This document shows positions 22,968 through 30,218 of a stretch of DNA of 34,159 nucleotides, piece by piece. The position numbers and the translations under genes are program-made. The DNA lies in assembly GCA_934394585.1 (NCBI GenBank), contig CAKRQU010000020.1:1-34159 (forward strand). The letters are read 5' to 3'. The stretch is from an uncultured Eubacteriales bacterium (GTDB lineage: Bacteria > Bacillota > Clostridia > Oscillospirales > CAG-272). Below the pieces are notes generated by a model that was not told where the DNA came from, did not search any database, and saw only the letters and a program-made list of their open reading frames with translations. Every line of letters begins with the position of its first letter. The stretch's first letter is position 1.

Positions 22968-24247
22968 ACATCAGATTTGTACGCGAAAATCCCGAAATCG
23001 TAAAGCAGAATATCAGAAACAAATTTCAGGACTCCAAGCTCCCTCTCGTGGATGAGGTGATCGCGCTCGACGCGGAAAACCGCCGCACCATACAGGAAGC
23101 AAACGATCTGCGCGCGGAGAAAAACCGCCTTTCGAAGCAGATAGGCGTTCTCATGGCGCACGGACAGAAAGAGGAAGCCGAGGAAACGAAAAAGAAAGTA
23201 GCGGAAAGCGCCGCGCGTCTTGCCGAGCTGGAAAAGGCAGAGCCGGAGCTGGAAGCGAAAATAAGAAAAATCATGCTTCTCATTCCGAATATCATAGATC
23301 CCAGCGTTCCGATAGGACCGGACGACAGCCACAATGTGGAAGTTCAGCGCTTCGGCGAGCCTGTCACGCCCGATTTCGAAATTCCCTATCACACGGAAAT
23401 AATGGAGAGTTTCGACGGCGTGGATATGGACGCGGCAGGCAGAGTTTCCGGAAACGGATTTTATTATCTGATGGGCGATATAGCCCGCCTGCACAGCGCG
23501 GTGCTCGCCTATGCCCGCGATTTCATGATAGCAAAGGGATTTACCTATTGCATCCCGCCTTTCATGATCCACGGCAATGTCGTGGAGGGCGTAATGAGCC
23601 AGAACGATATGGATGCCATGATGTATAAAATAGAGGGCGAAGATCTCTACCTCATCGGTACATCCGAGCATTCCATGATAGGTAAATTCATCGATCAGAT
23701 GATACCCGAGGCAAGTCTGCCGCAGACTCTCACGAGCTACAGCCCCTGCTTCCGCAAGGAAAAAGGCGCGCACGGCATAGAGGAACGCGGCGTTTACCGT
23801 ATTCACCAGTTTGAAAAGCAGGAAATGATAGTGGTATGCCGTCCGGAGGACAGCATGGCATGGTATGAAAAAATGTGGCGCTATTCCGTAGAGCTTTTCC
23901 GCTCCATGGATATCCCCGTGCGTCAGCTGGAATGCTGCTCGGGAGATCTCGCCGATCTGAAAGTAAAATCCTGCGATATCGAGGCATGGTCGCCCCGCCA
24001 GCAGAAATATTTCGAAGTATGCTCCTGCTCAAATCTCGGCGATGCACAGGCGCGCCGTCTGCGCATGAGAGTAAAGGGAGCCGACGGCAAAACATATCTG
24101 CCGCATACGCTCAATAATACCGTAGTCGCTCCGCCGAGAATGCTCATTGCTTTTCTCGAAAACAATCTTCAGGCAGACGGCAGCGTAAAAATCCCCGAGG
24201 TGCTCAGACCTTATATGGGCGGCATAGATAAAATAACGAGAAAATAA
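22961..24247 (+). CDS. serS: Seryl-tRNA synthetase
   Basis: 428 residues, class II, charges tRNA-Ser. The N-terminal coiled-coil arm is about 30-105 and rich in Glu, Lys and Ala. Motif 2 is the FRKEKGAHGIEERGVYRIHQ region followed by FEK. Motif 3 is LNNTVVAPPR (384-393). Its conserved arginine is kept, but the usual Asn-Gly-Ser-Gly...Gly-Arg pattern is replaced by Asn-Asn-Thr...Pro-Pro-Arg, a variant seen in a subset of SerRS. The end IPEVLRPYMGG is typical. It starts within the end of ogg; AAAGGA lies upstream inside that gene. No T-box leader can exist at this junction. Confidence 0.95.
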   Translation: MLDIRFVRENPEIVKQNIRNKFQDSKLPLVDEVIALDAENRRTIQEANDLRAEKNRLSKQIGVLMAHGQKEEAEETKKKVAESAARLAELEKAEPELEAKIRKIMLLIPNIIDPSVPIGPDDSHNVEVQRFGEPVTPDFEIPYHTEIMESFDGVDMDAAGRVSGNGFYYLMGDIARLHSAVLAYARDFMIAKGFTYCIPPFMIHGNVVEGVMSQNDMDAMMYKIEGEDLYLIGTSEHSMIGKFIDQMIPEASLPQTLTSYSPCFRKEKGAHGIEERGVYRIHQFEKQEMIVVCRPEDSMAWYEKMWRYSVELFRSMDIPVRQLECCSGDLADLKVKSCDIEAWSPRQQKYFEVCSCSNLGDAQARRLRMRVKGADGKTYLPHTLNNTVVAPPRMLIAFLENNLQADGSVKIPEVLRPYMGGIDKITRK

Positions 24248-24264
24248 TTCCCGCGGAGGAAAAA

Positions 24265-24897
24265 ATGATTATTCAACCAAAAGAAACCGCCATAGCGTAC
24301 CGTTGCCCCGAATGCGGCTCCACGGTTCATTCCGTGGTGGGTGTATTTGCGCTTTCCGGCGACAGGATAAAGCTGAAATGCTCCTGCGGAGGGAGCGAGC
24401 TTCTGATAGAAAATACGCAGGACGGCAAAATGCGTTTTACCGTGCCGTGCATTTTCTGCCCGCATCCGCATAATTTTCTCATTTCGCGCAAAACCGTGCT
24501 CTCGCGCGAGCTTTTCACGATACCGTGCGGGCTGGCGGGCTATGATATCTGCTTTATGGGCAGAGAGGATAAAGTCCGCGAGGCGGTGGAGCAGTCGGAC
24601 AAAGAGCTTTATGAAGAAATCTCCGCCGAGGAGATACAGGAATTAAAAGACAAAAATTCTTCGGAAAGCTATTACGACGAGCATATAGCGGATATGCTGG
24701 TATACGTTTTCGGCGAGCTGTGCGAAGAGGGCAAAATCCATTGCAAATGCGAGGACGGCGGCGATTTTCTTTGCGAAAAGACAGGCGAGAGTGTTCGCAT
24801 TTCGTGCAAAAAATGCGGCGCGTCTTTCGAGGCGGAGGCAGAGGAAACTCCTGCCACATACGCCGTGCTGAATGCAAATGAAATATATTTAAATTAA
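24265..24897 (+). CDS. Uncharacterised protein with zinc-ribbon-like cysteines
   Basis: 210 residues, function not recognised. The N-terminal part has CPEC (14-17) and CSC (near 39-41), then CIFCPHPH (near 61), a pattern able to bind one or more zinc ions. An acidic helical middle (EQSDKELYEEISAEEIQELKDK) follows, and near the C-terminus a second set includes CKC, FLCEK and ISCKKCG. No membrane helix or signal peptide is seen, so it is probably cytosolic. GGAGG lies seven bases before the ATG. It is tightly packed between serS (17 bases) and kdgK (21 bases), so it is part of the operon; a nucleic-acid or protein-binding role is only a guess. Confidence 0.8.
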   Translation: MIIQPKETAIAYRCPECGSTVHSVVGVFALSGDRIKLKCSCGGSELLIENTQDGKMRFTVPCIFCPHPHNFLISRKTVLSRELFTIPCGLAGYDICFMGREDKVREAVEQSDKELYEEISAEEIQELKDKNSSESYYDEHIADMLVYVFGELCEEGKIHCKCEDGGDFLCEKTGESVRISCKKCGASFEAEAEETPATYAVLNANEIYLN

Positions 24898-24918
24898 AAT
24901 AAAAGTGAGGAAAAAATC

Positions 24919-25941
24919 ATGAGTAAGATCGTATGTTTCGGCGAGCTGATGCTCCGCCTCAATCCCGAAGGCTATCTGCGTTTTGAACAGGCGGATAAAT
25001 TTATGGCTACATTCGGCGGCGGCGAAGCAAATGTGGCTGTTTCTCTTGCCAATTTCGGCATGGATGCTTCTTTCTGCTCAAAGCTTCCCACGCATGCCAT
25101 AGGAAATATGGCTGTACGTGCGCTCCGTGCGGAAGGCGTTTCCACGGCGGATATCGTCCGCGGCGGCGAGAGAGTCGGCATTTATTATATTGAAAAAGGC
25201 GCTTCCCAGCGTCCTTCCAAAGTTATTTACGACAGAAAATACAGCGCCATCGGCATGGCGAGCCGTGAGGATTTCGACTGGGATAAAATCCTTGCCGATA
25301 CGGTATGGTTCCATTTTACGGGTATCACACCCGCGCTGGGCGACAATGTGGCTGAAATCTGTCTGGACGCCGTAAAGGCATGCCGCGAAAAGGGCATAAA
25401 AGTAAGCTGCGACCTCAATTTCCGCAAAAATCTCTGGACGAGTGAAAAAGCGGGCAATGTGATGGGCGAGCTGATGAAATATGTCGATGTATGTATCGCA
25501 AATGAAGAGGATGCCGACAAGGTATTCGGCATAAAGCCGGATCACAATGATGTGGACAGCGGCAAGCTCAATCGCGAGGGTTATATCGACGTGGCAAAGA
25601 AGCTTTCCGAGCGTTTCGGCTGTGAAAAAGTGGCTATCACTCTGCGTGAAAGCATATCCGCAAATGATAATAACTGGGCAGCTATGCTTTATGACGGAAA
25701 TCAGGCATATTTCTCCAAGAAATATGCCGTGCATATAGTAGACCGCGTAGGCGGCGGCGATTCTTTCGGCGCGGGACTTATTTACAGTCTGCTTTCCGGT
25801 TACGGCATGCAGGAAACGATAGAATTTGCCGTGGCGGCTTCCTGCCTGAAGCATACTATCGAATATGATTTCAACCGCGTTTCCGCAGACGAGGTAAAGG
25901 CTCTCGTCAAGGGCGGCGGCAGCGGCAGAGTTCAGAGATAA
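24919..25941 (+). CDS. kdgK: PfkB-family sugar kinase, probably 2-keto-3-deoxygluconate kinase
   Basis: 340 residues, ribokinase-like fold. The N-terminal KIVCFGELMLRL and the substrate/lid region GGGEANVAVSLANFG are followed by the C-terminal ATP/anion-hole motif GGGDSFGAG with catalytic base Asp281. These are typical of PfkB kinases; the opening FGELMLRL and overall pattern are closest to KDG kinases, which phosphorylate 2-keto-3-deoxygluconate at C6. No KDPG aldolase or uronate genes are adjacent, so the substrate is uncertain and fructose or another ketose acid is possible. GAGG lies before the ATG. It is last in the argS run, followed by a strong terminator. Confidence 0.8.
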   Translation: MSKIVCFGELMLRLNPEGYLRFEQADKFMATFGGGEANVAVSLANFGMDASFCSKLPTHAIGNMAVRALRAEGVSTADIVRGGERVGIYYIEKGASQRPSKVIYDRKYSAIGMASREDFDWDKILADTVWFHFTGITPALGDNVAEICLDAVKACREKGIKVSCDLNFRKNLWTSEKAGNVMGELMKYVDVCIANEEDADKVFGIKPDHNDVDSGKLNREGYIDVAKKLSERFGCEKVAITLRESISANDNNWAAMLYDGNQAYFSKKYAVHIVDRVGGGDSFGAGLIYSLLSGYGMQETIEFAVAASCLKHTIEYDFNRVSADEVKALVKGGGSGRVQR

Positions 25942-25959
25942 ATTTGTGAAAACATGAAG

Positions 25960-25994
25960 CAGGGGAGCGCCGCTCCCCTGTTTTATGTTTTTTC
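25960..25994 (+). terminator. Intrinsic terminator of the argS-kdgK run
   Basis: CAGGGGAGCG (25960-25969) is complementary to CGCTCCCCTG (25971-25980), giving a very stable stem with a small loop, followed by TTTTATGTTTTTT. Confidence 0.92.
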
Positions 25995-26136
25995 TTTTTG
26001 TGGTTGTTTTGTCCCTGCGGGGACGGCGGGGGCGCTCTTTTTATAAAAGCGCAAAAATTTACTCTTTGCCAAGAGGGGGCGGGCGACTGCGGTCGCCCGT
26101 TACGGGGTCGCGCTGCCCCGTGACCAAAAGCGCGGC
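25995..26136. repeat. Hairpin-module array upstream of element copy F
   Basis: A module-2 hairpin TCCCTGCGGGGA (near 26011-26022), a CTTTTTATAAAAG-type hairpin near 26035-26048, module-4 CTCTTTGCCAAGAG (about 26062-26075), module-3 GGGCGACTGCGGTCGCCC (about 26082-26099) and a module-1 position (about 26110-26134) where one arm reads GCGCTGCCCC, apparently damaged. The sequence from module 4 to the element is closely similar to 34070-34146. Confidence 0.7.
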
Positions 26137-26647
26137 AAAAGTCATCAAAGGAAGGCTCCTCGCCCTCCTTTGCAAACTACCTCGCACACCGTCGAGTTAG
26201 CCGCAGAAAGTAATGCGCGGCAAGTATGTGCTATAAATAGCAAATCAAAAAGCTTTTGTCTATCTCTCCGCAAAACTACCGCCATACCGCGCGTGCGAAC
26301 ACAGTATGCCGCAAAAAGCGAGCAGATTCGACGGGGTGGATGGTGCCACGCCGAAAGTTTAGATACACTTCCCACTATAGTTTAAACTCCGACTATGCGA
26401 GCATGGTTTGATGGACATCGAGTTGGGGCGGCTAAAGCTAAAATCTGAACAAACTAAAGTCTGTGTTAAGCGGGGGTCTGAATCATACTTCCGGTTTAGT
26501 CTACGGTCGGACTGTCGGGGCAATATGTTCGCACTGGTCGCCGCGAGGCGACAAAGAAAGAGTTCAAAAGAGGAATTGACACATACGCGCAGCGTGTGTG
26601 TCGGCGTCGCCGAGACAGGAGTTAATACCTTCCTCTTTTTGACTTTT
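26137..26647 (+). repeat. Dispersed structured element, copy F (complete, 511 bp)
   Basis: Same architecture as copies B and C, with the long 3' insert. The pair 26185-26195/26328-26338 has one mismatch (CACACC in place of CACCCC). The second pair is GTGCGAACA (26293-26301) with TGTTCGCAC (26526-26534). The GNRA hairpin is at 26537-26552. The internal helix AGTTTAGA (26356-26363)/TTTAAACT (26381-26388) has one G-T pair. The 3' hairpin arms are 26566-26575 and 26630-26639. It lies at the convergent junction of kdgK and the serine hydrolase gene. Confidence 0.92.
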
Positions 26648-26700
26648 GGTACTTTTCGTCAGTGAAAAGTACACCCCGTTCTCCTTGCGGAGAAAAGAAA
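26648..26700. repeat. Hairpin modules directly after element copy F
   Basis: Module-1 hairpin GTACTTTT...AAAAGTAC (about 26649-26672) and module-2 TTCTCCTTGCGGAGAA (near 26680-26695), in the same order as after copies B and C. Confidence 0.75.
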
Positions 26701-26850
26701 CAATCCCTCACCCGACTTCGTCGGGAGCTCTGACCCTTTCTCGGCGAAGCCAAGCAACGTGCTTCGCACATTGCTTAATTCCCTTTACACAAAGGAGCCG
26801 AAGCAACGCGCTCCGCGCATTGCTTAATTTCTTTGCACAAAGAAAAACGA
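26701..26850 (+). repeat. Second repeat family, plus-strand copy
   Basis: It is closely similar to the reverse complement of 10211-10364. Hairpins in order are CCCGACTTCGTCGGG, the AAGCAACGTGC/GCACATTGCTT pair, the AAGCAACGCGC/GCGCATTGCTT pair and CTTTGCACAAAG. No conserved frame. Similar hairpin strings are, from memory, common between genes of gut Clostridia; this was not checked. Confidence 0.85.
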
Positions 26851-26921
26851 TCCTTTTTGGTACTTTTTACGAAAAGTACACCCTTTCTTTGGAAAAAGAA
26901 ACTTTTCTTTTTCCGCAAAAA
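26851..26921. repeat. Further hairpin modules before the serine hydrolase terminator
   Basis: A short module-1 hairpin GTACTTTTTACGAAAAGTAC (about 26860-26879) and TTTCTTTGGAAAAAGAAA (near 26884-26901). No gene is seen. Confidence 0.6.
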
Positions 26922-26953
26922 ACACAAAAAACCGCAGGGCTTTTTGCCCTGCG
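26922..26953 (-). terminator. Intrinsic terminator of the malQ/serine hydrolase operon
   Basis: CGCAGGGC (26933-26940) and GCCCTGCG (26946-26953) form a perfect stem around TTTTT. On the minus strand it is followed by GTTTTTTG. It lies nine bases past the serine hydrolase stop codon. The stem is identical to that of the terminator at 10144-10169. Confidence 0.92.
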
Positions 26954-26962
26954 CTTTTTCTT

Positions 26963-28714
26963 TTACTTCTTTTTTATTATGAACTTCACCGAGGGTGAAA
27001 AGACATTGTCTATTTTATACCGCATATAATTCGGATCGATTTTCCCCACGGCGGAAGCGATGATTTTGTTTTTCTGCTCCATTTCGGAAAGCGTTTCGCC
27101 GAGGAAATCGAAAACATAGTCCCCGCCCGGCTTTTCCGAAAGCGAAAGCGTGATATCGCCGTTTCCGCGGAAAACAAATTTCATTATGCGCGTAAAAGGC
27201 GTTTCTTCATAATCCGTCGTTATTTTCAGGACGGGCTCGTCATCTTCGTTTTTCGTGAAAACGGCACGCGAAGCGATTTTATACGGCTCGCCATGGAAAG
27301 ACAATTCCGTAAAAAGTGCCTTTTCTATGCCGAGCGGTAATTTGAAAACAGCATCCGCTTCCTCATAAATCATATAAAAACATTCGTTTTCAAAAGCAAA
27401 CGAAATTTTCTTTGTGCCTTTGGAATAATTATTCTGCGTCGCCTGCAAAAGCATGGGCATCAGTCCCACTTTGGCGGCGCGCGCATCGTCGGGGATAAGC
27501 GTGAAATCGCCGAGCGCTTTTATTTTCGCCCGCATTTCCTTTTGCTTTGCCCGCTCGCGCAGCGAAAGCTTCGTTTTTCCGCAGAGCTTTTCCAGCGTAT
27601 GCGAAAGCATTCTCGCATTATGTCTGTTTTCGGGGAGCGACGCGGGAAATCTGCGGCAGAAATATTTTATCGCATATTTGTAATACGAGCTTTGCTGGAA
27701 AAATTCATTATTTCCCGCAGTGGAAGCGATGATGATACCGCTTTCGGGGAAACACATCGTATTCTGCCCGAACATTCCGTTGAAAAGGAAAATATTATGC
27801 TCGCGCGCGTGCCATATCTGATAACCGTAATTGAAATCGCCGCAGCTTTTCGGCGCCTCGGCATGTACAGCCGCGGCGAGCCTGATATATCCCTCGGGCA
27901 CGAGCTGTTTTCCTTCCCATTTGCCTCCCTGCATCACGAGCAGACCCAATTTTGCCATATCTTCGGGGCGGATATAAAGTCCCCAGCCGCCTTTTTCTAT
28001 GCCCTCGGGGCTTTTTTCCCAGAAAACATTCGTTATGCCCATTTTCGAAAAGAGCTTTTCCGAAAGAAAATCAAAAAGTCCCTTTCCGCTTCTGCATTTC
28101 ACTATGGCGGAAAGCATATAAGTATTCAGACTGTTGTAATTGAAAGTTTCCCCCACGTCGCCTTTTACCGAGGAGGAGAAAAATGCCTTTATCCACGAGC
28201 TGTCCGCCATGGAACCCGCCTCCGCAAATGTAGCGCCGGAGCGCATGGTGAGCAGATCCTCCACGGTGAGATTTTTGTATTTTATTTTTGCCAGAGCATT
28301 GTCATCGTCGGGAAACATGTCTATCACTTTTTCGTCGAGGCGGAGCTTGCCTTCCCCCACGAGAATGCCTATGGCAAGCGAAGTCAGACTTTTGCATTCG
28401 GAAAAAGTGCTCGCGCTGTATTCCGCGCTGTGCGTGCCGAAAGCCGCGTCGCATATCACTTTGCCGTTCTTCACTATCAGCACGGTATGCATATTGAGGG
28501 ATTTATCCAGCTCCAGCGCAGTCAGAAATTCCGATATATAATCGCTTCCCACTCCTTCGCTTTCCGGAGAAACGCGCGGCAGAGGAGAAGCGACCGGCGC
28601 TTTCCCAAGCGAAGGCTTTTGCGGAGAAAAGGCGAGTATCGGTTCCGTCGCCGCTTTGTCATCCATCAGTCTGCCGACGAGAGTGAGTGTTCTGCTCATT
28701 GTTCCGAGTCCCAT
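26963..28714 (-). CDS. Serine hydrolase, beta-lactamase class C / esterase-like
   Basis: 583 residues, PF00144-type fold in about the first 370. The nucleophile motif SxxK is SECK with Ser105 and Lys108. The Tyr motif is FNYNSLN with Tyr193, giving YNS rather than YxN, as in some esterase-like members. A third-motif region near GYQIWH follows. The remaining ~200 C-terminal residues are a lineage-specific beta-rich extension, of unknown role. No signal peptide or membrane helix, so it is probably cytosolic, unusual for a penicillin-binding relative. Substrate unknown. GGAGG lies nine bases before the ATG, and the gene starts 19 bases after malQ in the same operon. Confidence 0.82.
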   Translation of the reverse strand: MGLGTMSRTLTLVGRLMDDKAATEPILAFSPQKPSLGKAPVASPLPRVSPESEGVGSDYISEFLTALELDKSLNMHTVLIVKNGKVICDAAFGTHSAEYSASTFSECKSLTSLAIGILVGEGKLRLDEKVIDMFPDDDNALAKIKYKNLTVEDLLTMRSGATFAEAGSMADSSWIKAFFSSSVKGDVGETFNYNSLNTYMLSAIVKCRSGKGLFDFLSEKLFSKMGITNVFWEKSPEGIEKGGWGLYIRPEDMAKLGLLVMQGGKWEGKQLVPEGYIRLAAAVHAEAPKSCGDFNYGYQIWHAREHNIFLFNGMFGQNTMCFPESGIIIASTAGNNEFFQQSSYYKYAIKYFCRRFPASLPENRHNARMLSHTLEKLCGKTKLSLRERAKQKEMRAKIKALGDFTLIPDDARAAKVGLMPMLLQATQNNYSKGTKKISFAFENECFYMIYEEADAVFKLPLGIEKALFTELSFHGEPYKIASRAVFTKNEDDEPVLKITTDYEETPFTRIMKFVFRGNGDITLSLSEKPGGDYVFDFLGETLSEMEQKNKIIASAVGKIDPNYMRYKIDNVFSPSVKFIIKKK

Positions 28715-28733
28715 GAAATATACCTCCGTTTAT

Positions 28734-30209
28734 TTATATTCTTTCGTAAAGCGCGGCTATCGCGCGTATTTTCTTTGCCAGTGCCTGCGTGGCTGCGCCT
28801 TTTTTCATGCGCCAGCTCCAGTTTCCGCATTGCTTGCCCGGCGTATTCATTCTGGCTTCCGACCCGAGTAGCAGATAATCCTGCATCTGCGCGATGAAAA
28901 CGTCTGCGACAGAGGAAGCCCCGCCGCGGATGAGTCCCCATACGGCGCCCTCGGTTTTATTCAGCCCGAAATAATGTGCCGCATGCTCCGCGGTTTTTTT
29001 GTCGGCGGCGGAAAGCCAGCCCTGCGCCGTATCGTTGTCATGCGTGCCGAGATAGCAGACGCAGTTTCTCTCATATCTGTGCGGCAGATAATCGCTCGGC
29101 TCATCTCCGCCGAAAGCAAATTCCAGCACTTTCATTCCCGGAAATTCCGAAAAATCCAGCAGCTCGCGCACGTCGTCGCCGAGTATGCCGAGATCCTCCG
29201 CGATAAATTCCGCTTTCGGGAAAGTGTCTTTCACGGCTTTTATGAAATCTTTGCCGCCGCCCGCGCACCATTTGCCGTTTTTGGCTGTTTTTTCTCCTGC
29301 GGGGATGCTCCAGTATGAAGCAAAGCCGCGGAAATGGTCCAGTCTTATCACATCATAAAGCCGCAGTGACGCGCCGATGCGCGCGAGGTGAAATTTATAT
29401 CCGTTTTCCTTTGCGCGGCGCCAGTCGTAGAGAGGATTTCCCCAGAGCTGACCGTCCTCGCTGAAATAATCGGGAGGAACACCCGCCACATTTTTGCAGC
29501 GCAGGTCGTCATCGAGCTGAAATTCCTTCGGAGATGCCCATACATCGGCGCTGTTTTGCGAAACATATATCGGCATATCGCCTATTATTTTTATCCCGAG
29601 GGAATTTATGTATTTTCGGAAATTATCCCACTGCGAAAAGAAAAGATACTGCACAAAAATATAAAATCCCATGCGCTCGCCGAGCTTTTCTTTATATTCC
29701 GCCATGGCGCGCGGTTCTCTTTTGCGTATGTCCGCGTCCCATTCCTGCCAAGGTTTCCCGCAAAAATATTCCGAGAGCGCCATGAAAAGTGCGTAATCGG
29801 AAAGCCATGCGTTTTCCTTTTCATAAAAAGCGAAAATCTCGCGCGCATATTTTTTTCTGCCCGCCATGTATGCCTTTTCGAGCAAAGCATAGCGCGTATT
29901 GTAAAGCGCACCGTAATCGGTTTTGCCCGTATTTTCCGTTTTTGCCGCGTCCGCTTCCGCCTCCGTGAGCATGCCGTCGCGCACGAGTATATCTATATCT
30001 ATGAAATACGGATTTCCCGCAAAGGAGGAAAACGGCTGATACGGAGAATCTCCGTATCCCGTCTGCCCCGCGGGGAGTATCTGCCAGTATTTCTGCCCTG
30101 CCGCCGCGAGAAAATCCGCGAAATCGCAGGCGCATTTGCCTATCGAGCCTATCCCGTATTCCGATGGGAGCGAGGATATGGGCATCAGTATTCCGGAGCC
30201 GCGTTCCAT
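28734..30209 (-). CDS. malQ: 4-alpha-glucanotransferase (amylomaltase)
   Basis: 491 residues, GH77. It transfers alpha-1,4-glucan segments in maltodextrin or glycogen metabolism in the cytosol. The sequence begins RGSGILMPISSLPSEYGIG. The catalytic nucleophile is Asp291 in DVIRLDHFRGF, the acid/base Glu338 in FIAEDLG, and the transition-state aspartate lies in GTHDND (388-393). The length fits the bacterial short form without an N-terminal extension. GGAG lies before the ATG. It sits nine bases after the LRR lipoprotein gene and 19 bases before the serine hydrolase, so all three should be cotranscribed, an odd pairing with no other glycogen gene nearby. Confidence 0.95.
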   Translation of the reverse strand: MERGSGILMPISSLPSEYGIGSIGKCACDFADFLAAAGQKYWQILPAGQTGYGDSPYQPFSSFAGNPYFIDIDILVRDGMLTEAEADAAKTENTGKTDYGALYNTRYALLEKAYMAGRKKYAREIFAFYEKENAWLSDYALFMALSEYFCGKPWQEWDADIRKREPRAMAEYKEKLGERMGFYIFVQYLFFSQWDNFRKYINSLGIKIIGDMPIYVSQNSADVWASPKEFQLDDDLRCKNVAGVPPDYFSEDGQLWGNPLYDWRRAKENGYKFHLARIGASLRLYDVIRLDHFRGFASYWSIPAGEKTAKNGKWCAGGGKDFIKAVKDTFPKAEFIAEDLGILGDDVRELLDFSEFPGMKVLEFAFGGDEPSDYLPHRYERNCVCYLGTHDNDTAQGWLSAADKKTAEHAAHYFGLNKTEGAVWGLIRGGASSVADVFIAQMQDYLLLGSEARMNTPGKQCGNWSWRMKKGAATQALAKKIRAIAALYERI

Positions 30210-30218
30210 TTTTTTAAA

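Noticed and set aside
26701..26850. Integron attC sites or rho-independent terminators as the explanation for the second repeat family.
   Set aside because: No integrase or cassette structure is present, and the hairpins lack T-runs; true terminators were found separately next to the genes.
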